From JANPLD01 sp964445765 (GTDB taxonomy: Bacteria; Pseudomonadota; Alphaproteobacteria; Rickettsiales; UBA8987): a stretch of DNA of 64,000 bases. The stretch spans positions 90,137 through 154,136 of the forward strand of contig CAYULD010000004.1 in assembly GCA_964445765.1 (NCBI GenBank), given 5' to 3'. The translations under genes and the position numbers were made by a program. Under the pieces are notes generated by a model. That model did no database searches and was not told where the DNA came from. It saw only the letters and a list, made by a program, of their open reading frames with translations. This document shows positions 18,896-28,072 of this stretch, in pieces (position 1 is the first letter of the stretch; every line of letters begins with the position of its first letter).

Positions 18896-20467
18896 ATGGC
18901 TAATGCTTCGTTCTCAATTACTGGTGGTTTGGAGATTATTCAAGTTGCTGAATCAGTTGCTAGAGAAAAAAATCTTAAAAGAGATATTGTAATTTCAGCT
19001 TTGGAAGCTGCGGTAGTTTCGGTGGCTCGTAAAAAATATGGTCATGATTTAATTATAAAAGCTCAAATTTCTGAAAAAGATGGTTCAATTAAAATCTTTA
19101 GGGAGCTTCAAGTAGTTGAGGTAGCTGAAGATACTAACACACAAATTGAGCTTAAATTTGCTAAAAAGAAAAATCCAGATGCTGAAATTGGTGATGTTAT
19201 AACGCAAGAGCTTCCGCCTATTGATTTTGGCAGGGTTGCAGGGCAAACTTTTAAACAAGTTTTAATGCAAAAAATTCGTGATGCTGAAAGAGAGCGTGAA
19301 TTTGATGAATTCAAGGATAGAGTTGGTGAAATTGCCTCTGGCACTGTTGAAAGAATTGAAAATAATGGGGATTTAGTAATTAATTTTGGTAAAACTGAAA
19401 CTGTTCTTCCTAAAAATGAACTAATACCTAGAGAAAACTATCGCAAAGGTGATAGAATTAGAGCATTTATTAGTGATGTTAGAAGGGAAAGAAAGGGGCC
19501 ACAAATCTTCCTTTCTAGAAGGTCAAATGAGTTTTTGGCGGCGTTATTTACGCAAGAAGTGCCTGAAATTTATGATGGCATAGTTAAAATTGCTGCGGTT
19601 GCGCGTGATTCTGGCTCTCGTGCTAAGATTGCAGTTTATTCAGAAGATTCATCTATTGATGCGGTTGGCTCTTGCATAGGCCCTAGAGGTAGCAGGGTAA
19701 CTTCAGTTTATAATGAGCTTCAAGGTGAAAAAATTGATATTATTGAATGGTCTAATGATCTTGCAACGCTTGCGGTTAATGCTATTGGCTCAAAAACTAA
19801 GGATTCAGTTGTTGAAGTTGTAAAAATTGTTATTGATGAAGATAATCATAAAATTATTGCAGTTGTTCCTGATGAAAATCTCTCAATCGCAATCGGCAGA
19901 AGGGGGCAGAATGTTCGCCTAGCTTCTGAGTTAATTGGCTGGAATATTGATATTATATCTGAAAGTGATGATGCAACTCGTTCAGTTGAAGAGTTTAATA
20001 GGCTTACAAAATTATTCTCTGAAAATCTTAATGTTGAAGAAGTTATTGGTCAATTACTAGCTTCTGAAGGCTTCACTAATATTGAAGAAGTTGCCTATGT
20101 TGATAGAGATGAACTTATGAGCATAGAAGGTTTTGAGGAAGAATTGGTTGATGAGCTTCAAAAGCGTGCGAAAGAATATATGGCTAATAACCCTAAGGAA
20201 GAGGTTTTAACACCTAATGCCAACCAAAAGCAATCAAGAAATAACAAGAAGGGCTTGCTTGGTATTAATGGCGTTACAGCAGAAATTGCTGCACTTTTAA
20301 TCAAAAAAGGCGTTAGAGAAGTTGAAGATTTAGCTGAGCTAGATTCTGATGAATTGCTTGCAATTACTGAGCAAGAGGGAGTTGATAGAACGCTTGCAAA
20401 TTCAATGATTATGGAAGCTAGAAGAAAACTCGGCTGGTTCAAGGAAGATAAAAGAAAAGCAGTTTAG
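18896..20467 (+). CDS. nusA: Transcription termination/antitermination factor NusA
   Basis: NusA binds RNA polymerase and modulates pausing, termination and rRNA antitermination. Domains in order: an N-terminal polymerase-binding domain (~10-130), S1 (~136-200), KH1 and KH2 (~230-350, with IGPRGSR and IGRRGQN motifs), and two C-terminal acidic repeats (~375-435 and ~455-515), as in E. coli and other proteobacteria. Length 523 is normal. It usually leads into infB; here the next feature is a tRNA gene, so the nusA-infB linkage is broken. Confidence 0.97.
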   Translation: MANASFSITGGLEIIQVAESVAREKNLKRDIVISALEAAVVSVARKKYGHDLIIKAQISEKDGSIKIFRELQVVEVAEDTNTQIELKFAKKKNPDAEIGDVITQELPPIDFGRVAGQTFKQVLMQKIRDAEREREFDEFKDRVGEIASGTVERIENNGDLVINFGKTETVLPKNELIPRENYRKGDRIRAFISDVRRERKGPQIFLSRRSNEFLAALFTQEVPEIYDGIVKIAAVARDSGSRAKIAVYSEDSSIDAVGSCIGPRGSRVTSVYNELQGEKIDIIEWSNDLATLAVNAIGSKTKDSVVEVVKIVIDEDNHKIIAVVPDENLSIAIGRRGQNVRLASELIGWNIDIISESDDATRSVEEFNRLTKLFSENLNVEEVIGQLLASEGFTNIEEVAYVDRDELMSIEGFEEELVDELQKRAKEYMANNPKEEVLTPNANQKQSRNNKKGLLGINGVTAEIAALLIKKGVREVEDLAELDSDELLAITEQEGVDRTLANSMIMEARRKLGWFKEDKRKAV

Positions 20468-20474
20468 GTGCTCT

Positions 20475-20526
20475 TAGTAAATTTATAAAACTTTGCTAAA
20501 TTTACCTAGTATAATTTAGTTTTTTT
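20475..20526 (+). terminator. Possible terminator after nusA
   Basis: A weak AT-rich stem (20475-20485 with 20497-20508, one bulge) precedes a T run at 20519-20526. The loop is large; the signal is tentative. Confidence 0.35.
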
Positions 20527-20577
20527 GGCTTGCGAATAATAAAAAAATAAATAGATATAATTTTCTTGTTCTTTTAT

Positions 20578-20654
20578 GACTCCGTAGCTCAGCAGGATAG
20601 AGCAACAGCCTTCTAAGCTGTGGGTCAGAGGTTCGAATCCTCTCGGAGTCGCCA
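20578..20654 (+). tRNA. tRNA-Arg(UCU)
   Basis: A full cloverleaf: acceptor GACTCCG (20578-20584) pairs with CGGAGTC (20644-20650), discriminator G, encoded CCA at 20652-20654. The anticodon loop CTTCTAA gives anticodon TCT, reading AGA/AGG, the main arginine codons in such AT-rich DNA. The T loop is GGTTCGAATCC. It is a single gene between nusA and sucB. Confidence 0.96.
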
Positions 20655-21010
20655 CATTTCAGATCATCTGTATAACTCAATAGGTTAGTTGGGTTGTTGC
20701 AAAATTTGATACACAAATCACCGAATTTTATAGTATTTTAGACTGATGCCTTTCATTTTGAGCGGCGAAACATCTAAGATTCTTCCACTTCGTTTCGCTC
20801 AAGGTGCAGGATGATATATCATACCTAAACATAATTTAATGTATAAAACTATTTACGAAGTAGTAATTCTGGTCAGAAAGAAAGAATATTAGTAGTTTTA
20901 CTAATTTCAGAGCAAGACATCTTAATCTAGGTATAAGACACTATAATTTAAGGCGAAATTATGCAACGCTTCTACTAATTTGTCAACACGCCCTAAGCTC
21001 AGAAAGCTAA
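20655..21010. repeat. Gene-free stretch with a degenerate palindromic element
   Basis: No gene is seen. At 20752-20815 there is a decayed relative of the GTCAT...ATGAC palindromic elements found at 22366, 53085, 53997 and 57053: it keeps TTCAT at one end, GATGAT at the other and the CTTCG...CGCTCAAG core. Confidence 0.5.
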
Positions 21011-22219
21011 CTATATCCCAAATAACAATCTTTGAGGGTCTTCAATAAGTTGTTTAACACGCACTAAGAAAGTTACTGCTTCTCTGCCATCAATTATTCT
21101 ATGGTCATAAGAAAGGGCTATATACATCATATCACGGGCTTGAATTGAGCCGTCATACATAACAACAGGGCGTTTTGTGATATTATGAAGCCCTAAAATG
21201 CCAGATTGCGGTGGGTTAATAATTGGCGTTGATAACATAGAGCCATATATACCGCCATTAGTGATTGTAAAAGTGCCACCAGTTAAATCTGCCATAGAAA
21301 GCTTTCCATCACGAGCCATTTTTGCAAGCCTAGAAATATCTTTCTCAATTTCAGCAAAGCCAATTTTATCGCAGTTGCGAACCACTGGAACAACTAAGCC
21401 TTGCTCAGTGCCAACTGCAACGCCAATATCATAATAATTTTTATAAACAATTTCATCACCATCAATTTCTGAATTAACCGCTGGAAGCTCTTTTAATGCT
21501 TGCACGCACGCCTTTGCAAATAATGACATAAAGCCAAGTTTAACGCCGTGGGTTGCGGCAAATTGCTCATTATACTGGGCACGCATTTTGATGATGTTTG
21601 TCATATCAACTTCGTTGAAAGTTGTTAGCATCGCTGCAGTATTTTGAGACTCTTTAAGCCTTTTTGCAATAGTTTGACGAAGTTTCGTCATTTTAACGCG
21701 TTTCTCACGATCAGCATTATTAGTTGCTGTTGATTGTGATGAAGATGATGGGGCAGGCGGGTTTGCAATAGCATTAAGAACATCACCTTTTGTGATTCTT
21801 CCATCTTTACCAGTGCCAGAAATATTAGATGCATCAACATTATTTTCTGATGCAATTTTACGAGCTGCAGGGCCAGATTTATCAAGATTAGTTGATGGTT
21901 GATGGTTAATAGTTGATGGTTTAGAGGGGGCAGAAGCTGGTTGAGTTGTATTTTGATTTGCAGGGGCTGAAACCGCAGGTGCAGCACCCGCCTTAATAAT
22001 TCCAAGAATTTGATCAACCACAACAGTTGTGCCTTCGCCGGCTTTTATATCTTCCAAAACACCATTATCAAGGGCGTTGACTTCAAGGGTAACTTTATCA
22101 GTTTCAAGTTCAACTAATAATTCATCTTTCTTAACGGCATCACCTTTCTTTTTGTGCCATTTAGCAACTGTGGCTTCTGAGATTGATTCACCTAAAGTAG
22201 GGGTTTTGATTTCAAGCAT
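21011..22219 (-). CDS. sucB: 2-oxoglutarate dehydrogenase E2, dihydrolipoyl succinyltransferase
   Basis: This is the E2 core of the TCA-cycle 2-oxoglutarate dehydrogenase. Domains: one lipoyl domain (1-75) with the lipoylated lysine K42 in [11 protein letters not shown], an Ala/Pro/Ser-rich linker, an E1/E3-binding domain (~114-152) and the acyltransferase domain (~170-402) with H373 and D377 in the SYDHRIIDG motif. The N-terminal [12 protein letters not shown] favours succinyl- over acetyltransferase. Part of the linker is encoded by a short tandem repeat (21891-21921). sucA is not adjacent. Confidence 0.94.
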   Translation of the reverse strand: MLEIKTPTLGESISEATVAKWHKKKGDAVKKDELLVELETDKVTLEVNALDNGVLEDIKAGEGTTVVVDQILGIIKAGAAPAVSAPANQNTTQPASAPSKPSTINHQPSTNLDKSGPAARKIASENNVDASNISGTGKDGRITKGDVLNAIANPPAPSSSSQSTATNNADREKRVKMTKLRQTIAKRLKESQNTAAMLTTFNEVDMTNIIKMRAQYNEQFAATHGVKLGFMSLFAKACVQALKELPAVNSEIDGDEIVYKNYYDIGVAVGTEQGLVVPVVRNCDKIGFAEIEKDISRLAKMARDGKLSMADLTGGTFTITNGGIYGSMLSTPIINPPQSGILGLHNITKRPVVMYDGSIQARDMMYIALSYDHRIIDGREAVTFLVRVKQLIEDPQRLLFGI

Positions 22220-22524
22220 TTTTGCTCCATAATTAATTATTTAATGACAGATGATTTATATCATTGTGAAATATTAAGCAATAAAAAATAGGATTTTATA
22301 ATTAGTTTTTGGAAGTTGTGTTTTAGATGTTGGCAGAGGAATTCCTAAATAAGTATATATTATGCGTCATTTCGAGCAAAGCGAGAAATCTCATAGAGTT
22401 ATAAAACAACGAGATATCTCGCTTCGCTCGATATGACTCTGGTAGAAATCTATACCTATTAGTATTGCCTTGGCAGATTGTATCATCAGAATTTAATAAA
22501 AATTTTCTATTGAATATATTAGTA
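22220..22524. repeat. Gene-free stretch with a palindromic GTCAT...ATGAC element
   Basis: No gene is seen. A 72-bp imperfect palindrome runs from 22366 to 22437; its arms carry TCGAGCAAAGCGA and TCGCTTCGCTCGA and its ends are GTCAT and ATGAC. Four more elements with the same end signature are listed in this annotation. Confidence 0.75.
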
Positions 22525-22558
22525 AAATAAAAAGCCCTGTAATTATAAATTACAGGGC
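22525..22558 (-). terminator. Rho-independent terminator of the 964-aa gene
   Basis: On the minus strand an 11-bp stem (22558-22548 with 22544-22534) is followed by a T-rich run (22533-22525). It lies 43 bases past the stop at 22601. Confidence 0.88.
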
Positions 22559-22600
22559 GGGGGGAGGTAAGTCTTAATAATAGTTTTAAGATTTTTATTG

Positions 22601-25495
22601 TTAAGAAATTTCAAAGCAACCACCAAGGCCAAGTTGATTCAATACATTTGCAACGGTTGCAGCATCTGGGCAAGCTAAATCTCCGCATATATCTCTCATT
22701 TCTCTAATAACTAAAACATTTCCAATTTCATTTCCTTGAGAATCTGTGTTTCTAAGCTCTGAATCCCAAAAGGCTTGATCAATATATCCGCCATTTGTTC
22801 TAATAGCTCCACCCCATAATTCCTGACCAACTGGTGTATCAATACCTTCTTCATATCTTAAACTACAACCACTACCAAGAGAGCTATTCGTAACATTATT
22901 AGCAGGTGCCATATTTTGAGATGAATTATCATCATTGTAAAAATCAAAATTATCAAAACCTATAGAATAATTTGTTTCTTCAATTTCTTCCACAGGTAAT
23001 GAGATTTGATTTTGAGTATTCTGAGTTTGTGAAGTCTGATTTGAGTTTGATAATAAATTATTTTGCCAGCTTGCGCCAATATTTGAAAATGAATTATTTG
23101 CAAAATTCACAATAGGCTCTGCAGGCTGTTGATAAAAATCATTAGCAGGTGCAGAATAATTGGAGCTTGAACCTAAAAATGATAAAAATGAGTTAAAGCT
23201 ATAAGTTGGTGTTGATGGTTCATTAATAGCTGGAACTAATTCAGGCATAACAATATCAGAGGTTTTTTCTATGGTTGCAACATTTTCTGCACTAGTTTTA
23301 TCTTCTACAAAATTTAGATTTGATGGTAATTCTAATGGCATCATTGCAAGGCCTGCATAACTTGAACTTACTTCAGTGCTCTCTATATTTTCTTGATCTT
23401 CTTCTTTAACTTCAGTAACGGTTTGAACAACTTCTATAGTTTCATAATTTTTGTCATTTGCTTCATCTGCTTTGTTTTGAATAACTTCCTCAAATGATGG
23501 CTCTCTTTGTATGGATTTTATGCTATTAGATTCAGACTTGTCAGCAATATCAATGATAATAATTCCTTCATTTGTCTCTTCTGAAATTTTATTATCTAAT
23601 AAGCTTTTTTCTTGTTCTTCTGATTGTTTTGTTGAGTTGCTAGCATATGAAACATCTTCAGCGCCAGATAATAATGGTTCTTGTTCAACTTCTGCCTCTA
23701 ATGTATTATTTGTAGAATCAGCTTCTTTAACTATTTGATTATTGTTTAAATTGCCAGTTAGTTTTTGTGTTAGAGCTGATAATTTTGCTATTTTTTCAGA
23801 AAAACTTAGATTTGATTTAGAAAATAAATCACTTATTTCTCTTGCTATGCTATTTTCCATATCTGGTTCTTGTTTCTTAGGTTGAATAATATCTTCATTA
23901 TTTTCTGAGCTGTTTGCTTCAACTATTTCGATATTTTGCTCTTCTATTTGTATTTCTGAACCTACTTTCTCATCTAAACTTTTGGGTTGTTCATTCCAAT
24001 TGCCAAAGTTAAATAATCCAGAGTTGCTTTCTGTTGCAATAGCTTCATTAGAGGAAACTTCTTCTTTAGCTTCTTGGTTTTCAACAACTATTATTTCTTC
24101 TTCAGCTGGTATTTCAACTTGTTTAATATCACTCACAGGTTCTACTGAAGTATTGTTAATTTTGCTTAGTAAGAACGCTAAGCTGGAATTTTCAGCGGGC
24201 ATTGAAACATTTTCATTTTGGGTTGATACTGAGTTGTTTTGAACTGGTTGTGTTTCTTGAATAGTTTGTTCAACATTATTAGTATTTTCTGAAATCTCAA
24301 TTGCTCCAATATCTACAATTTCTGATACGATATTATTTTCACTTGGTGCTTGTTCCTCAATAGGTTTTTCTATTAAACCCAATTCTACTTTGGCAGAGAA
24401 TAAATTTTCAAAGCCTAATAATTCAGAGGTTCTTTCTTCTCCAAAATTAATTTCTAAGGCTGAAATTAAATCTGCTATTTTACCCCTAGCATAAGGACTA
24501 TCTTCATAATTTCCCAGACCTTTCTTTTGAATGAAATCATAAACACCTGAAAAGTGAGGAATATTTGCTTGGGAAATGAAAGATGGGATTTTTGAGTTTG
24601 AGATGCCTATGAAACCTATCTCTGGAACGAATTCAAAACCTGCTTTTGACATTAAATCTATAGCATAGGTTGGTAATGCAGTTCCTTCTGAGTCTTGGTA
24701 AATTTCTTTCATTAAGTTTGAAACAGTTCCTTTTTTTACTGCATCAACTAACTTTAAATAATATTGTTGATCAACTATATTTGAAGGGTTGTAAGGTACT
24801 AAAACTTTAGTGTTTCCTACATTTATTACTTGAGGGTCAACGCCATTGTGTGATGATCGTTGAAAGCTATTTAAAGGGTGATTTGAATTTGGCCAAGTAT
24901 AACCTTGCTTAGAAAGAGAGTTCCAAGCTGCACAACCTGCCTGACCTATGTCAAAGGAAAATTCTACATTTTCAAACCTTGTATTTGGCGTAGTGCTTTG
25001 GATTTCTATAAAGGCTTCAAATCTTCCGCCACCTAGCATAACAGCTGTTGAAGCGGTAGCAATTGCAGAATCAGATAAGAAAAATTCTATACTATTGCCA
25101 TCAGCTGATAATTTGTGAGTAATCTGGTTTCTAGGAATTATAATTTCTTCACCAGTTCTATCTAAGATAATTTTGAATGATAAATTATTTGAAGAATTTG
25201 CACTATTAAGACCAATAATATCTAAATCACCCGGCAAGTTAGTGCCATTTGCTGATTCAAAATTATGGCTATCTTTAACTTGAATCTTAACTAATGGTGT
25301 ATCTGAGGTAATTCTAGAAAAATACGTTGCAAAAGCAGATACATCAATATCATATTTATCGGAAAAGCCTGTTGAGCCTCCATCTATAGTAAGATTGGGA
25401 TTAAGTATATTAGACATTGCCTCTTCTAATTTTTGAAGTGTATCCAAATATTTTGGATTGTTGTTACTTGAAGTTTGATTCCATCTCAAAGGCAT
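22601..25495 (-). CDS. Giant acidic modular protein, 964 aa, paralogue of the 1517-aa protein
   Basis: Unrecognised family. There is no signal peptide. The N-terminal ~185 residues hold one copy of the beta-rich module seen in the protein at 13496 (TPLV at 66-69, GDLDI at 89-93, an NG-type strand at 133-140). Residues ~185-375 match that protein's shared domain: a GC motif, then helices, then a glycine-rich hinge (FVPEIGFIGISNS here against IWIPYYGILKIGGN there). Residues ~380-740 are highly acidic and probably disordered, with an unusually high Glu content. The C-terminus (~875-964) has five cysteines (C877, C937, C942 among them). The twin promoter and G5 ribosome site indicate shared expression with its paralogue. 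Confidence 0.8.
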   Translation of the reverse strand: MPLRWNQTSSNNNPKYLDTLQKLEEAMSNILNPNLTIDGGSTGFSDKYDIDVSAFATYFSRITSDTPLVKIQVKDSHNFESANGTNLPGDLDIIGLNSANSSNNLSFKIILDRTGEEIIIPRNQITHKLSADGNSIEFFLSDSAIATASTAVMLGGGRFEAFIEIQSTTPNTRFENVEFSFDIGQAGCAAWNSLSKQGYTWPNSNHPLNSFQRSSHNGVDPQVINVGNTKVLVPYNPSNIVDQQYYLKLVDAVKKGTVSNLMKEIYQDSEGTALPTYAIDLMSKAGFEFVPEIGFIGISNSKIPSFISQANIPHFSGVYDFIQKKGLGNYEDSPYARGKIADLISALEINFGEERTSELLGFENLFSAKVELGLIEKPIEEQAPSENNIVSEIVDIGAIEISENTNNVEQTIQETQPVQNNSVSTQNENVSMPAENSSLAFLLSKINNTSVEPVSDIKQVEIPAEEEIIVVENQEAKEEVSSNEAIATESNSGLFNFGNWNEQPKSLDEKVGSEIQIEEQNIEIVEANSSENNEDIIQPKKQEPDMENSIAREISDLFSKSNLSFSEKIAKLSALTQKLTGNLNNNQIVKEADSTNNTLEAEVEQEPLLSGAEDVSYASNSTKQSEEQEKSLLDNKISEETNEGIIIIDIADKSESNSIKSIQREPSFEEVIQNKADEANDKNYETIEVVQTVTEVKEEDQENIESTEVSSSYAGLAMMPLELPSNLNFVEDKTSAENVATIEKTSDIVMPELVPAINEPSTPTYSFNSFLSFLGSSSNYSAPANDFYQQPAEPIVNFANNSFSNIGASWQNNLLSNSNQTSQTQNTQNQISLPVEEIEETNYSIGFDNFDFYNDDNSSQNMAPANNVTNSSLGSGCSLRYEEGIDTPVGQELWGGAIRTNGGYIDQAFWDSELRNTDSQGNEIGNVLVIREMRDICGDLACPDAATVANVLNQLGLGGCFEIS

Positions 25496-25550
25496 AATTC
25501 CCCCATTTAATTTAGGATTTTATTTAAATTTTAATAGTTAATATTTTATT

Positions 25551-25599
25551 AATATATATTAAAAATTCGTTAATTGCAACAAAATTAATAAAATTTTAA
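25551..25599 (-). promoter_or_regulatory. Promoter of the 964-aa gene (twin of 18104-18152)
   Basis: On the minus strand TTGCAA (25579-25574), 17 bases, TATATT (25556-25551). The 46-base block 25554-25599 is 41/46 identical to 18107-18152, including most of the spacer, which sigma factor alone does not require; a shared regulator is possible. Confidence 0.7.
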
Positions 25600-25689
25600 T
25601 CATATTTTATTTAAGATAAAAATTATTATTTGATTAGTCTCATTTATAATCTATAAGTCTTCATCAAAATTTAACTAAGCATTTGAATT

Positions 25690-26463
25690 ATGTATTATAT
25701 TCAATCTATTGGGGCTTTAACGCTTAGCGGTTTAGAAGCACTTGGCAGAACATTTATATTCTTTTTTCAAGCAATAATTGCGGCTGTTACGCCTAAATTT
25801 TATCCTAAACAAATATTAAAACAGGTTATGGATATTGGCTTTTACTCTTTGCCAGTTGTTGGTATGACAGCAATTTTCACTGGTGCGGTGCTTGCACTTC
25901 AAAGTTATAGCGGGTTTTCAAGGTTTAATGCCGAAAGCTCAATTGCAACTGTGGTTGTTTTATCAATTACTAGGGAGCTTGGGCCAGTGCTTGCAGGGCT
26001 TATGGTTGCGGGCAGGGTAGGGGCATCAATTGCGGCTGAAATCGGCACTATGAAAGTTACTGAGCAAATTGATGCTTTAACCACACTTTCAACTAATCCA
26101 GTTAAATATCTAATTGCACCAAGGCTAATTGCCGGCTTTATAACATTGCCCATTTTAGTTTTAATTGCGGATATTATTGGCGTTATGGGTGGCTATTTGG
26201 TTTCAATCAATAAACTTGGCTTTAATTCTGCATCTTACTTAAGAAGCACCTTAGAATATTTAGAATTTAAGGATGTTTTTTCAGGACTAGTAAAGGCAAG
26301 TATTTTTGGTTTTATAGTTGCCTTAATGGGTTGTTATCACGGCTTTAACTCAGGGCGGGGGGCGCAAGGTGTTGGCAAGGCAACCACTTCAGCGGTGGTA
26401 TCCTCATCAGTTTTAATATTAATTGCAAATTATATCATTACGGAAGTTTTCTTTAGTGATTGA
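25690..26463 (+). CDS. mlaE: MlaE-family permease of the phospholipid ABC transporter
   Basis: A 257-residue inner-membrane protein with about six helices and the family signature (SITRELGPVLAGLMVAGRVG at ~95-114 and EIGTMKVTEQIDAL at ~119-132). MlaE works with the ATPase MlaF and the substrate-binding MlaD to move phospholipids between the membranes. Those partner genes are usually next to it, but the next gene here is murJ, so they lie elsewhere. It ends with TGA, showing that TGA is a stop codon in this genome. Confidence 0.92.
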   Translation: MYYIQSIGALTLSGLEALGRTFIFFFQAIIAAVTPKFYPKQILKQVMDIGFYSLPVVGMTAIFTGAVLALQSYSGFSRFNAESSIATVVVLSITRELGPVLAGLMVAGRVGASIAAEIGTMKVTEQIDALTTLSTNPVKYLIAPRLIAGFITLPILVLIADIIGVMGGYLVSINKLGFNSASYLRSTLEYLEFKDVFSGLVKASIFGFIVALMGCYHGFNSGRGAQGVGKATTSAVVSSSVLILIANYIITEVFFSD

Positions 26464-26506
26464 TTGCTAATCTCTAACACCCAACCCCTAACCCCTAATC
26501 CCTAAA
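26464..26506. repeat. Short C-rich tandem repeat before murJ
   Basis: A run of three to four imperfect CCCCTAA-type heptads fills 26477-26505 between mlaE and murJ, leaving no clear ribosome site for murJ. Similar CCCCTAA tails appear at the ends of the palindromic repeats near 53229 and 54140. Confidence 0.5.
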
Positions 26507-28072
26507 ATGTTAGCAAAATCTTTCCTAACTGTGTCTTTTATGACCTTACTTTCTAGGGTTTCAGGTTTTGTTAGGGAAATTTTCGTGGCAAAATATCTTG
26601 GAACCTCAGCATTATCGGAGGCCTTTTTTGTAGCATTAAAATTACCCAATTTTTTTAGAAGATTATTTGCAGAAGGTGCTTTCAACGCAGCTTTTATACC
26701 TAGTTTTTCTCAAATTTTACAGAATGAAGGAAAAGAAAAAGCCGAAGAATTTTCGCGTAATATACTTGGGTTAATGTTTATAGCATTATCAATTTTTACC
26801 ATTATTTTTCTAATTTTTATGCCTGCGGTAATATTTGTTATCGCACCCGGTTTTTCTGGCAAAGGTGAGATTTATAATATCACTATTGAACTTACTAGAA
26901 TTACATTTCCATACTTAATTTTAATCTCGCTAGCAACCGCTTTTGCAGGGGTTTTACAGAGTAATAATAAGTTTTGGGCTGGTGGTTTTATGCCAGTTTA
27001 TTTTAATTTGGTTATTATATTTTTTATGTTGGCTTTGCCCAATTATTTTGAATCTATTGCTCATACAATGGCTTGGGGTGTTTTTGCATCAGGTATAATC
27101 CAGCTAATTTGGATGGGCTATTTTATGAAAAAAAATGATTATTCCTTCAAGCCATTATTCAAAAATTATTTTTTAGATAATAAAATTACCTTTTTCTTAA
27201 AAAAATTTGCCCCCGGTGCGTTGGGAGCAGGAATTTTTCAAATAAATTTAATGGTTGATATTATCATTGCGAGTTTTTTTACTGGTGCAATTGCCTTTCT
27301 AAATTACGCAGATAGAATTAACCAACTGCCCCTTTCTTTAATTGGCACCGCTATGGGAACAGCCCTTCTGCCGGAGCTTTCAAGAAGGCTTGCCACAAAT
27401 GATATTACTTCTGCCAAGCAAGGTTTTAATAAGGCTTTGCAGATGGTTTTGCTTTTATCATTGCCTGCTTGTTTTTCATTAATTGCAATTCCATTTACAA
27501 TAATTGGCACTTTGTTTGAAAGGGGGGAATTTAAGGCAAGTGATACTGAGGCCGCTGGGTTTGCTTTAGTAGCATTTGCAATAGGCCTGCCAGCATTTAC
27601 ATTAAATAAAGTTTATTCATCAAGTTTTTTTGCCCTAAAAGATACTAAAACCCCTGTTATTGGTGCCACAATTTCTCTCTTCATTAACATATTTTTTAAT
27701 ATTATTCTTGCGTTTGGATTTAATAAAATTGGTTTTATGCCTCATGTTGGTATGGCACTTGCAACAAGCATTTCAGGCTGGTTTAACCTCTTGTTTTTAC
27801 ATATAAAACTTAAGAATAAAAACTCATCTCTTACTATTGAAGATGATCTTATAATCTCGGCAAAGAAAATATTTTTACTTTCTTTGCTTGTTTCTTTGTT
27901 TAGCTATGTTTTGGCCGATAAACTTGGCTATGGTTTTAGAAATTTACTAATAAATATTTCTCTAATTTTAATTATTTATTTTGGTTTGTCATTTAAGCTA
28001 AAAATAATTTCTTATATTGAATTTAAGGCATTTTTTAGAAGAAATAAAATTGAAAAAAATGAATCTCAATAA
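26507..28072 (+). CDS. murJ: Lipid II flippase MurJ
   Basis: A 521-residue membrane protein of the MOP superfamily with about 14 helices. It moves lipid II to the periplasmic face for cell-wall assembly. The N-terminal SFMTLLSRVSGFVREIFVA (~8-26) and RRLFAEGAFNAAFIP (~52-66) are characteristic and hold the conserved central-cavity arginines. It starts 43 bases after mlaE and overlaps trmB by 14 bases, so mlaE-murJ-trmB are probably one transcript. Confidence 0.95.
   Translation: MLAKSFLTVSFMTLLSRVSGFVREIFVAKYLGTSALSEAFFVALKLPNFFRRLFAEGAFNAAFIPSFSQILQNEGKEKAEEFSRNILGLMFIALSIFTIIFLIFMPAVIFVIAPGFSGKGEIYNITIELTRITFPYLILISLATAFAGVLQSNNKFWAGGFMPVYFNLVIIFFMLALPNYFESIAHTMAWGVFASGIIQLIWMGYFMKKNDYSFKPLFKNYFLDNKITFFLKKFAPGALGAGIFQINLMVDIIIASFFTGAIAFLNYADRINQLPLSLIGTAMGTALLPELSRRLATNDITSAKQGFNKALQMVLLLSLPACFSLIAIPFTIIGTLFERGEFKASDTEAAGFALVAFAIGLPAFTLNKVYSSSFFALKDTKTPVIGATISLFINIFFNIILAFGFNKIGFMPHVGMALATSISGWFNLLFLHIKLKNKNSSLTIEDDLIISAKKIFLLSLLVSLFSYVLADKLGYGFRNLLINISLILIIYFGLSFKLKIISYIEFKAFFRRNKIEKNESQ

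Noticed and set aside
20516..20716. 66-residue minus-strand ORF covering the tRNA
   Set aside because: It is the antisense of tRNA-Arg; this translation (with ERIRTSDPQLRR-type sequence) is a well-known spurious ORF over tRNA genes.
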